Below are positions 51,829 to 58,676 of a stretch of 64,000 bases of DNA, piece after piece. A program made the position numbers and the translations under genes. Numbering within the stretch: the first letter of the stretch is position 1; every line of letters begins with the position of its first letter. The DNA is from Phenylobacterium sp. (GTDB taxonomy: Bacteria; Pseudomonadota; Alphaproteobacteria; Caulobacterales; Caulobacteraceae). The notes under the pieces were generated by a model. The model was not told the origin of the DNA. It worked only from the letters and a program-made list of their open reading frames with translations, and made no database searches. Location of the stretch: positions 124,001-188,000 of the forward strand of contig NZ_WGNY01000030.1 in the NCBI RefSeq assembly GCF_016124325.1, given 5' to 3'.

Positions 51829-52497
51829 ATGACCCAGATTCTGATGCCCAAGGCGACCGCCGTCTGGCTGGTGGACAACACCTCGCTGACGTTCGACCAG
51901 ATCGCCGACTTCTGCGAACTGCATCCCCTGGAAGTGAAGGGCATCGCCGACGGCGAGGTGGCGCGCGACATCCGCGGCGCCGACCCCATCGCCAACGGGC
52001 AGCTCAACCGCGAGGAACTGGACGCGGCCGAGAAGAATCCGAACTACCGGATGAAGGCCCAGAAGAGCCGGCACGCCGAGCTGCTGAAGCCGGTCAAGAA
52101 GGGTCCGCGCTATACGCCCGTCTCGCGCCGCCAGGACCGGCCGGACGCCATCGCCTGGTTCCTGCGCAACCACCCAGAAGTGCCGGACAGCCAGGTCGCC
52201 CGCCTCCTCGGCACCACCAAGGCCACCATCGACCAGGTGCGCAACCGCGCGCACTGGAACTCGGCCAACATCAAGCCGGTCGACCCGGTGACCCTGGGCC
52301 TCGCCACCCAGCTCGAGCTGGACGCGGTGGTGAAGAAGGCGGCCGAGAAGCGCGCCAAGGAAGCCGCCCGCCGCGGCGAGGTGGAGCCGGAAGGCGCCAC
52401 CCTGCGTCCGGCGGCAGAGACCGGCGTGGTCGAGGACGACCCGGAGCCGGAACCCGTCTACGACGCCGAAGACATCGACGACGCCGACGAGGAATAG
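51829..52497 (+). CDS. trcR: DUF1013 cell-cycle regulator TrcR
   Basis: 222 residues, DUF1013, a family restricted to alphaproteobacteria and annotated as cell-cycle transcriptional regulator TrcR. The first 85 residues (PKATAVWLVDNTSLTFDQIA, EVKGIADGEVARDIRGADP) and a second unit (RPDAIAWFLRNHPEVPDSQV, LLGTTKATIDQVRNR) both look like helix-turn-helix folds. The tail is acidic (EDDPEPEPVYDAED). Single gene with its own promoter. Confidence 0.85.
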   Translation: MTQILMPKATAVWLVDNTSLTFDQIADFCELHPLEVKGIADGEVARDIRGADPIANGQLNREELDAAEKNPNYRMKAQKSRHAELLKPVKKGPRYTPVSRRQDRPDAIAWFLRNHPEVPDSQVARLLGTTKATIDQVRNRAHWNSANIKPVDPVTLGLATQLELDAVVKKAAEKRAKEAARRGEVEPEGATLRPAAETGVVEDDPEPEPVYDAEDIDDADEE

Positions 52498-52594
52498 GCC
52501 TCAGCAGCGCACAAGCGGGACTGCCGGGGGAAGCAAGGCCGCGTCCCCCGCCCTTCACACCGCGCGTCGGACGCCCGCGGGCGGGCGTCGCCGG

Positions 52595-52768
52595 TCAGTG
52601 CATCTGGCCCCTGAGGGTTTCGATCTCTTCCTTCAGCCTGAGCTTCTGTCGCTTGAGTTCCTTGAGCCTGAGGTCGTCGGCGTAGGGCCTGCGCATCTCG
52701 TCCTGGATCGCCTGTTCCAGGGACTGGTGACGGGATCCGAGTTCGCGGATCCGGGCATCTAGCGCCAT
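52595..52768 (-). CDS. DUF465/YdcH-family small protein
   Basis: 57 residues, a helical hairpin: SRHQSLEQAIQDEM, then DLRLKELKRQKLRLKEEIET. That is the DUF465 (YdcH/SlyX-like) pattern, function unknown. Start ATG 52768; GGAGG lies 11 bases upstream. Longer in-frame versions reach into the ubiX promoter and were rejected. Divergent from ubiX. A second DUF465 gene lies 1.2 kb away. Confidence 0.8.
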   Translation of the reverse strand: MALDARIRELGSRHQSLEQAIQDEMRRPYADDLRLKELKRQKLRLKEEIETLRGQMH

Positions 52769-52899
52769 GGCGGAGTGCCTCCTCGCTGTGGGACGACGTT
52801 CGAGTAAACGCCCGCTTCCCGCCGCTGTCAGATCACATATGTTTGCAGGCGGTCCCGCGCTGGCGGGGTCGAAGCGGCGGGCGTCGGGGGCTTTTCGGC

Positions 52900-53508
52900 A
52901 TGGGCAGGATGGAGACGCCACGGCTGATCGTCGGCATCTCGGGCGCGTCCGGCGTGGCGTACGGCGTCCGCGCTCTCGCGGCCTGCCGCGAACTCGGGGT
53001 CGAGAGTCACCTCGTGGTCAGCCGGGCCTCGGCCCAGACGCTGGCGGAGGAAGCGGGCCTGACCATCGCCGACGTCCAGGCCCGCGCCGACGTCAGCTAC
53101 CGGGCGGGCGAGGTGGGCGCGGCCATCGCCTCGGGATCCTTCCCCACGCTGGGCATGATCGTGGCGCCCTGCTCGGTGCGCACGATGAGCGAGATCGCCA
53201 CCGGCGTGACCTCGTCGCTGCTGACGCGGGCCGCGGACGTGACGCTGAAGGAGCGGCGCCCCCTGGTGCTGATGGTGCGCGAGACGCCGCTGCACCTCGG
53301 CCACCTGCGCACCATGGTCCGGCTGGCCGAAATGGGCGCTGTCATCGCCCCGCCGCTGCCGGCCTTCTATGCTCGGCCCAAGACCCTGGAGGAGATGGTG
53401 GATCAATCGGTGGGGCGCGCCCTCGATCTCTTCGGCCTGTCATGGACACCGGTGAAACGCTGGGGCCGCGACATCGGGCCGCTGGCCGCCGCAGCGGACG
53501 AGGATTGA
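52900..53508 (+). CDS. ubiX: Flavin prenyltransferase UbiX
   Basis: 202 residues. GISGASGVAYGVRAL (FMN loop), VVSRASAQTLAEEAG, and PCSVRTMSEIATGVTSSLLT followed by RAADVTLKERRPLVLMVRE, the UbiX/Pad1 signature. It attaches dimethylallyl to FMN to make the cofactor of UbiD decarboxylase in ubiquinone synthesis. ATG 52900 and ATG 52909 are both possible; the first has better spacing to a G-rich stretch. Two bases separate its stop from the next gene. COQ9 lies 5 kb downstream. Confidence 0.93.
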   Translation: MGRMETPRLIVGISGASGVAYGVRALAACRELGVESHLVVSRASAQTLAEEAGLTIADVQARADVSYRAGEVGAAIASGSFPTLGMIVAPCSVRTMSEIATGVTSSLLTRAADVTLKERRPLVLMVRETPLHLGHLRTMVRLAEMGAVIAPPLPAFYARPKTLEEMVDQSVGRALDLFGLSWTPVKRWGRDIGPLAAAADED

Positions 53509-53510
53509 GC

Positions 53511-53954
53511 ATGTCGATCTGGGACTGGGCGCTGGAAGCCTATGCGCGGCCGGGCGTGCCGGAGGCCTGCCTCGCCCTGCAGGACGAGCACGGCCAGAAC
53601 ACCTCGCTGCTGTTGTGGGCGGTCTACGCCGAGGTGAAGGATCCCGAGGCCCTGGCGCGGGCGGCGGAGGCGACCCGGGCGTGGGACGCCACCGCGCTCG
53701 TCCCGCTGCGCGAAGTGCGGCGGCGACTCAAGCCGCCACTGCCGCCGTTCGCCGACGCGCCGCGCCTGGCCCTGCGCGAGGAGGTGAAGGGACTGGAGCT
53801 CGCCGCCGAGCGCCTGCTGCTGGAGACCCTGGCCGACCTGACCGAGGGCCGCGGCGGCGCGCACGCCCTGGACGCGCTGGAAGCCGCCTCGGCGGCGTGG
53901 GGCCGTCCGGCGCCGCCCAACGCCCTGGCCGAGCTGGCGGCGGCGCTGAGCTAG
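53511..53954 (+). CDS. TIGR02444 family protein
   Basis: 147 residues, all helical. The N-terminus WDWALEAYARPGVPEACLAL plus QDEHGQNTSLLLWAVYAE is the TIGR02444/DUF2390 hallmark, and PLREVRRRLKPPLPPF follows. Function unknown. It directly follows ubiX (2 bp) and precedes a DUF465 gene, so the three are probably one transcript. Confidence 0.85.
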   Translation: MSIWDWALEAYARPGVPEACLALQDEHGQNTSLLLWAVYAEVKDPEALARAAEATRAWDATALVPLREVRRRLKPPLPPFADAPRLALREEVKGLELAAERLLLETLADLTEGRGGAHALDALEAASAAWGRPAPPNALAELAAALS

Positions 53955-53968
53955 GGTCGGGACGGGCG

Positions 53969-54184
53969 ATGATCGACTATTCCAACTTCAGCGACGAGGC
54001 CCTTGAGGCGCGCCTGGCGGAGCTACGCCAGGATCACGCCGACCTCGACGCGGCGATCCAGGCCCTGGCGCTCGCGCCCCTGCCCGATCTCGTCGTCATC
54101 GGCCGGCTCAAGCGCAAGAAGCTGTCGCTGAAGGACGAGATGGCCCGGATCGCGGATTTCCTGAACCCCGACATCATCGCCTGA
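53969..54184 (+). CDS. DUF465-family small protein
   Basis: 71 residues: FSDEALEARLAELRQDHADL, then LVVIGRLKRKKLSLKDEMAR, an antiparallel helical hairpin of the DUF465 family with an unusually hydrophobic turn. ATG 53969 is 14 bp after the previous stop. It ends at a strong hairpin shared with the convergent GGDEF gene. Confidence 0.75.
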   Translation: MIDYSNFSDEALEARLAELRQDHADLDAAIQALALAPLPDLVVIGRLKRKKLSLKDEMARIADFLNPDIIA

Positions 54185-54192
54185 AGATAGAA

Positions 54193-54234
54193 CCTTCTCG
54201 TCCGGATCAGGTGATCCCACCTGATCCGGGAAGG
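54193..54234. terminator. Bidirectional hairpin terminator
   Basis: CCGGATCAGGTG (54202-54213), loop ATCC, CACCTGATCCGG (54218-54229): a perfect 12-bp stem, flanked by CCTTC/GAAGG that extend it. It sits between convergent stops at 54184 and 54237. It lacks a T tract, so it may stabilise 3' ends rather than terminate alone. Confidence 0.75.
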
Positions 54235-54236
54235 CT

Positions 54237-54956
54237 CTAGCCGGCCTTGCGCATCCGCTTGGCCGCGAACATGGCCGCGTCGGCCTGGGCGACCAGGGCC
54301 TCGGTCTCGACGTCCGGCGCGATCTCGGTGACGCCCCAGGACAGACGCACCGGCGCGGTCCACTCGCCGAAGCGGATGGGCTCGCGTTCGACCACCTCGG
54401 CCAGCGCCGCGGCCTTGGCCTGCGCCGTCGACGCATCGGCCTGCACCAGCACCAGGGCGAACTCGTCGCCGCCCAGCCGCCCCAGGATGTCGCTCTCGCG
54501 CACATTGCCGGCCAGGCGCTCGGCGACCGCCTGCAACGCCGCGTCGCCGGCGGCGTGGCCATAGCGGTCGTTGATCGCCTTGAAGCCGTCGAGGTCGAAG
54601 TAGACGAGGCTGGCCGGCGCGCCGTAGCGCTGGGCGAACGTCCGCACGCGGCCCAGCTCGCGCAGGAACGCCCGGCGGTTGAGGAGCGGCGTCAGGCCGT
54701 CGCGATCGGCCAGGCCCTCGGCTTCGGCGAGCCGCGCCTTCAGCCGACCCACCTCGCCGCGCAGGTCCTCGATCTCGCTGACGAGCGCCAGGATCGCGGC
54801 TTGCACCGCCGGCGTCATCTCGGCCTCGGTCACGCCCAGGAAGGCGGCGTTGTCCACGCGCGCGGCGGCGGTTGACGATGTCGCCGCGCCCGCCTTCACG
54901 AGCGCGCGGCGGCGGATCGCTGAGAACGGCTCGCTGCGCGCGCCCGTGATCTTCAT
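54237..54956 (-). CDS. Diguanylate cyclase (GGDEF)
   Basis: 239 residues. The first ~50 are low-complexity, 50-82 form a coiled coil (EIEDLRGEVGRLKARLAEAE), and the GGDEF domain follows: DRDGLTPLLNRRAF, VYFDLDGFKAINDRYGHAAG, active site GGDEF (162-166) and the product-inhibition I-site RESD (153-156), both intact. It should make c-di-GMP and be feedback-inhibited. No membrane or receiver domain. The layout is like Caulobacter DgcB, but identity is not established. Confidence 0.9.
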   Translation of the reverse strand: MKITGARSEPFSAIRRRALVKAGAATSSTAAARVDNAAFLGVTEAEMTPAVQAAILALVSEIEDLRGEVGRLKARLAEAEGLADRDGLTPLLNRRAFLRELGRVRTFAQRYGAPASLVYFDLDGFKAINDRYGHAAGDAALQAVAERLAGNVRESDILGRLGGDEFALVLVQADASTAQAKAAALAEVVEREPIRFGEWTAPVRLSWGVTEIAPDVETEALVAQADAAMFAAKRMRKAG

Positions 54957-55023
54957 GGCCCATCCCCGAAATGGTTAACGGCGATTGGACTGCACCGTGG
55001 TTAAGGGAATCTAACCACTGTCA

Positions 55024-55051
55024 TTGTGCCGGCAAGGGCGGCGCCTATACT
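55024..55051 (+). promoter_or_regulatory. Sigma-70-type promoter of purEK
   Basis: TTGTGC (55024-55029), 16-bp spacer, TATACT (55046-55051). It would start transcription near 55058, giving a leader of about 30 nt before the purE ATG. Confidence 0.5.
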
Positions 55052-55089
55052 CCGCGCCCTTTCGGGGGCCAGTGGAAAGTCGAGACCGC

Positions 55090-55575
55090 ATGAGCGCGCC
55101 AGTCGCCATCATCATGGGCAGCCGGTCGGACTGGCCGGTGCTGAAACGCGCCGCGGAGATGCTGGACGGCCTGGGCGTCGCCTACGAGGCCAAGGTGGTC
55201 TCGGCCCACCGCACGCCCGAGCGGATGTACGCCTTCGCAAAGGGCGCCAAGACCGCCGGCGTGAAGGTGATCATCGCCGGGGCCGGCGGGGCGGCGCACC
55301 TGCCGGGCATGACCGCCTCGCTCACCGATTTGCCGGTGCTGGGCGTGCCGATCGAATCCAAGGCGCTGAAGGGCATGGACAGCCTGCTCTCCATCGTCCA
55401 GATGCCCGCGGGCGTGCCGGTGGGGACGCTGGCGATCGGCGAGGCCGGCGCCAAGAACGCCGGGCTGATGGCGGCCAAGATCCTGGCCCTGTCGGATCCG
55501 GCCCTCGCCGAGCGCGTGGCCGCCTTCGCCGCCGACCAGACCGCCGGCGTGGCCGAAGCGGTCGAAGACGCCTGA
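55090..55575 (+). CDS. purE: 5-(carboxyamino)imidazole ribonucleotide mutase
   Basis: 161 residues, class I Pur[38 protein letters not shown], the catalytic His in VVSAHRTP, and [16 protein letters not shown]. It moves the carboxylate of N5-CAIR to give CAIR in purine synthesis, using the product of PurK encoded next. ATG 55090; an upstream TTG in frame lies within the promoter and was rejected. Confidence 0.96.
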   Translation: MSAPVAIIMGSRSDWPVLKRAAEMLDGLGVAYEAKVVSAHRTPERMYAFAKGAKTAGVKVIIAGAGGAAHLPGMTASLTDLPVLGVPIESKALKGMDSLLSIVQMPAGVPVGTLAIGEAGAKNAGLMAAKILALSDPALAERVAAFAADQTAGVAEAVEDA

Positions 55576-55603
55576 ACAGGCTGGACTGAGCAGAGACACC
55601 GTC

Positions 55604-56683
55604 ATGGCCGCGTTCCCGCTTCCACCTGGCTCCACCCTCGGCGTCCTGGGGGGCGGCCAACTCGGCCGCATGCTGGCGCTCGCCGCCGCACGACTGGGTT
55701 TCGACGTCGCGGTCCTGGAGCGCGACGCCGACTCGCCGGCCGGGCGGGTCGCCGCCCACACCATCGTGGGTCCCTACGACGACCCGAAGGCGCTGGAGGC
55801 GTTGGCCGCGGTCGCGAGCGTCGTCACCTACGAGTTCGAGAACGTGCCCGCCAAGTCGGTGCTCACGCTCCAGGCGCTGGGCGTGGAGGCCGCGCCGGGC
55901 CCCGAGGCCCTGTCGGTCGCCCAGGATCGCGTCGCCGAGAAGCAGTTCCTGAACGCCACCGGCGCGCCCACGGTGGCCTTCGCCTCGGCCGACAGCGCCG
56001 ACGAGGCCATGAGCCAGGCGGCCGCCATGGGCGCCCCGCTGCTGATCAAGACCCGGCGCGACGGCTACGACGGCAAGGGCCAGCGCTGGATCGAGCACGC
56101 CGCCGACGCGGCGGCCGCCTTCGAGGCCCTGGGCGGCGTCCCGGTGATCCTGGAGGCCCAGGCGAACTTCGTGCGCGAGCTGTCGATCATCGCCGCACGC
56201 GGCCGCGACGGGGCCACCGCGATCTATCCCCTCTCCGAGAACCACCACGAAGGCGGAATCCTGCGCCGCACGCTGGCGCCGGCCGAGGTCTCGACCAGGA
56301 CCGCGGAGGAGGCCGAACGGATCGCGGTGCGGGTGCTGGAGGGGCTGAACTACGTCGGCGTGATCGGCATCGAGCTGTTCGAGCTCAAGGACGGACGCCT
56401 GCTGGTCAACGAGATCGCCCCGCGCGTCCACAACACCGGCCACTGGACCCAGGACGGCTGCGAGGTGGACCAGTTCGAGCAGCACGTCCGGGCGGTGGCG
56501 GGCTGGCCGCTGGGCCCGACCGCGCCTCATGCGCGCGTCGAGATGCTGAACCTGCTCGGCGACGAAGCGAACCAATGGGCGAAGCTGGCGCACGAGCCCG
56601 AGACCCGTCTGCACCTCTACGGCAAGCGCGAAGCCAAGCCGGGCCGCAAGATGGGCCACGTCAACAAGGTCCATCCGCTTTGA
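55604..56683 (+). CDS. purK: 5-(carboxyamino)imidazole ribonucleotide synthase
   Basis: 359 residues, ATP-grasp. LGVLGGGQLGRMLALAAARL opens the N-terminal domain; TRRDGYDGKGQRWI is the ATP loop, and LLVNEIAPRVHNTGHWTQDG the metal/substrate region. It converts AIR, bicarbonate and ATP to N5-CAIR. 28 bp after purE. The stop overlaps the methyltransferase start (TTGA). Confidence 0.96.
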   Translation: MAAFPLPPGSTLGVLGGGQLGRMLALAAARLGFDVAVLERDADSPAGRVAAHTIVGPYDDPKALEALAAVASVVTYEFENVPAKSVLTLQALGVEAAPGPEALSVAQDRVAEKQFLNATGAPTVAFASADSADEAMSQAAAMGAPLLIKTRRDGYDGKGQRWIEHAADAAAAFEALGGVPVILEAQANFVRELSIIAARGRDGATAIYPLSENHHEGGILRRTLAPAEVSTRTAEEAERIAVRVLEGLNYVGVIGIELFELKDGRLLVNEIAPRVHNTGHWTQDGCEVDQFEQHVRAVAGWPLGPTAPHARVEMLNLLGDEANQWAKLAHEPETRLHLYGKREAKPGRKMGHVNKVHPL

Positions 56684-57282
56684 CCGACAGCATCGGCTGG
56701 TACGAGGACAACGCCGAGGGCTTCTTCGAGCGGTCGGTGGACGCTGCGATACTCACCGAACAACGCGCTTTCGCCGACCTGCTTCCGCCCGGCGGCCGGG
56801 TGCTGGACGCCGGCTGCGGGTCGGGCCGCGACGCCCGGCTGTTCCGCGAATGGGGCTTTCAGGTCACCGCGACCGAGGCGGCGCCGAAGCTGGCCGCCCT
56901 GGCGCGCGCCCACGCCGGCGTCGAGGTCGAGGTCACGACCTTCGACCGGATGGACTGGACCGAGGCGTTCGACGGAATCTGGACCTGCGCCTCGCTGCTG
57001 CACGTGCCGCGCGCGGAGCTGCCGGCGGTTCTGACGCGGCTTCGGCGGGCGCTGAAGCCCGGCGGCGCCTGGTTCATCTCCTTCAAGTACGGCGTCCGGG
57101 ACCGTGAGGTCGGCGGCCGCCATTTCACCGACATGGACGAGGCCGGCGCCCGGCGCCTGCTGGCCGAGGTCGGCGGCCTCGACCTCTTGTCCATGTGGAC
57201 CTCGGGCGACGTGCGGCCCGGGCGCGGCAAGGAGCGCTGGCTCGGCCTCTTCTGCCGGCGGGTCGATCAAGTCGACATGTAA
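56680..57282 (+). CDS. Class I SAM-dependent methyltransferase
   Basis: 200 residues. SAM motif I VLDAGCGSGRDARLFREWG (~residue 45), motif II DGIWTCASLLHVPRAELP, and LRRALKPGGAWFISFKYG as motif III. It starts with a TTG at 56680 overlapping the purK TGA; the conserved DSIGWYEDNAEGFFERS opening begins there and AAGGT lies upstream. The substrate is unknown; WYEDNAEGF matches small-molecule or tellurite-type methyltransferases. The last codons overlap the first XRE operator. Confidence 0.85.
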   Translation: MTDSIGWYEDNAEGFFERSVDAAILTEQRAFADLLPPGGRVLDAGCGSGRDARLFREWGFQVTATEAAPKLAALARAHAGVEVEVTTFDRMDWTEAFDGIWTCASLLHVPRAELPAVLTRLRRALKPGGAWFISFKYGVRDREVGGRHFTDMDEAGARRLLAEVGGLDLLSMWTSGDVRPGRGKERWLGLFCRRVDQVDM

Positions 57283-57296
57283 GGTTGACCTTACAT
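57277..57296. promoter_or_regulatory. Operator O1 of the XRE/membrane-protein pair
   Basis: ATGTAAGGTTGACCTTACAT: perfect 9-bp arms around TG. It overlaps the stop codon of the methyltransferase gene. Confidence 0.75.
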
Positions 57297-57303
57297 GCTC
57301 CAT

Positions 57304-57323
57304 ATGTCAGGTTCTCCTTACAT
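57304..57323. promoter_or_regulatory. Operator O2 of the XRE/membrane-protein pair
   Basis: ATGTCAGGTTCTCCTTACAT: the same element as O1 with one mismatch in the arms, 27 bp further on (start to start). It ends just before the AAGGAGG ribosome-binding site (57325-57331) of the membrane-protein gene, so a bound repressor would block initiation. Confidence 0.7.
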
Positions 57324-57338
57324 CAAGGAGGCGAAGAC

Positions 57339-57725
57339 ATGTGGGGCGGCGATGCGAACCAGCGCTATCGGATCCGGACAGTTTCGGCGCTGGGCGGCTA
57401 TGTGGCGATCAACGGAGCCGCGATCTCCGGCGCCTTCGACGACCTGAGCGGTCCGGGAAAATGGGCGTTCGCACTGGCCGTCGCGGCGCCTGTCGCGGCG
57501 CACATCTGGGCCACCCTCGCGCTGATGGCCCAGAGCGACGAGTTCGTCCGCGCCCTGCTCGCCAAGCGCTTCATCATGGCGTCCGGGCTCACCATGGCGC
57601 TCTTCACCGCCTGGGGATTCATGGAGAGCTACGCCGGCGCCTGGCATGCGCCCGGCTGGCTGATGTACGCCGTGTTCTGGGCGGTCTACGGGCTCGTCAC
57701 CCCGTTCGTGCGGACATCGCGATGA
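57339..57725 (+). CDS. Small membrane protein paired with XRE regulator
   Basis: 128 residues with four hydrophobic stretches (about 15-32, 42-62, 72-92, 103-122). WGGDANQRYRIRTVSALGGY precedes the first. No catalytic motif. AAGGAGG gives a very strong start at ATG 57339. It overlaps the XRE gene by four bases (ATGA). Membrane-protein/XRE pairs with this order are common, and the membrane partner often controls the regulator; that is inference here. Confidence 0.7.
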   Translation: MWGGDANQRYRIRTVSALGGYVAINGAAISGAFDDLSGPGKWAFALAVAAPVAAHIWATLALMAQSDEFVRALLAKRFIMASGLTMALFTAWGFMESYAGAWHAPGWLMYAVFWAVYGLVTPFVRTSR

Positions 57726-57919
57726 AGAACCGGCTGCGCGAGCTGCGCACGGCGCGCGGCTGGACCCAGGCCGATCTCGGCGAGCGGCTCGGCGTCTCGC
57801 GCCAGGCGGTGATCGCCCTGGAAAGCGACAAGCACGATCCGTCGTTGGACCTCGCCTACCGCATCGCGGCCCTGTTCGACGAGCCGGTGGAGACGATCTT
57901 CGCCAACCCCTACGCCTGA
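57722..57919 (+). CDS. XRE-family small DNA-binding protein
   Basis: 65 residues, a single Cro/CI-type helix-turn-helix: NRLRELRTARGWTQADLGER, LGVSRQAVIALESDKHDPSL, then DLAYRIAALFDEPVETIF. This is the short YozG/HipB-like type that binds as a dimer. It probably represses its own operon through the two palindromes at 57277-57323. The last 10 bp overlap the convergent COQ9 gene. Confidence 0.9.
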   Translation: MKNRLRELRTARGWTQADLGERLGVSRQAVIALESDKHDPSLDLAYRIAALFDEPVETIFANPYA

Positions 57920-58575
57920 GGCGGCGCGGCGCCGTAACGCAGGCGGGCCATCGCCCCGGCCAGATGCTCGGCCCAGCGGCTGGGGCGGATGCTGGTGGTC
58001 GCCTTCCACTTCTCGAAGGCCATGACATCCTCGATCCGGCGATCGACGAACTCGAGGGCGGCCTTGCGGCCCTGGGCCATGCGCAGCGTCATGGCCGCCG
58101 AGAGGATGCCGCCCAGGATCGCGCGTTTGGAATAGTGGTTCTCGTCGGTGGCGGTGTCGCCGGCCCAGCGCCAGAGGTGGTCGGCGCTCTCCCAGGCCAG
58201 CCGGCCGGCCAGCGGCAGGTTCTGCGGCAGGGCGAGGTGGCCCATCCAGCGGCGGGTCGCCGGCTCGTCGACGGCGGCCGCATCGAGGCGCGCCTCCACC
58301 GCGCGGCGGATGCGCTCGCGGATCTTCAGGTTGTCGGGGTAGACGCCCGCCAGCTCGGCCAGGGCGCGCGCGTCGTGGCGGCGCGAGAACAGGGCGGCGA
58401 GGTCGGCCGGCCCATGCGGGACGAGCAGCTCGGTCTCGCCGGCCGACAGGCCGACCGCCTTGCCGGCGAGCTTCGTCGTCCGCCAGGTCCAGCCGTGGAT
58501 CGGCGCCAGTTTCAGCGTCTCGTCGAGCAGTTGCTGCTCGGCGGCCTCGGCCCAGTCCTGCGCAGGCGTGGTCAT
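57910..58575 (-). CDS. COQ9-family protein
   Basis: 221 residues. TetR-like helical fold with the COQ9 core: WTWRTTKLAGKAVGLSAGET, and WADHLWRWAGDTATDENHYS-type segment (here SADHLWRWAGDTATDENHY), then SKRAILGGILSAAMTLRMAQ. COQ9 binds lipids and helps COQ7/UbiB-type steps of ubiquinone synthesis. It is convergent with the XRE gene and overlaps it by 10 bp. Confidence 0.9.
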   Translation of the reverse strand: MTTPAQDWAEAAEQQLLDETLKLAPIHGWTWRTTKLAGKAVGLSAGETELLVPHGPADLAALFSRRHDARALAELAGVYPDNLKIRERIRRAVEARLDAAAVDEPATRRWMGHLALPQNLPLAGRLAWESADHLWRWAGDTATDENHYSKRAILGGILSAAMTLRMAQGRKAALEFVDRRIEDVMAFEKWKATTSIRPSRWAEHLAGAMARLRYGAAPPQA

Positions 58576-58676
58576 GGCCGCCCTTCTACCGCACCCCGCG
58601 CAGACGCGAAATCGGAGGCGGGAATTTCGCGACCCTCCTGCGCGCGTTAACGAACCGTCCTATATGGCTAGCCGCC

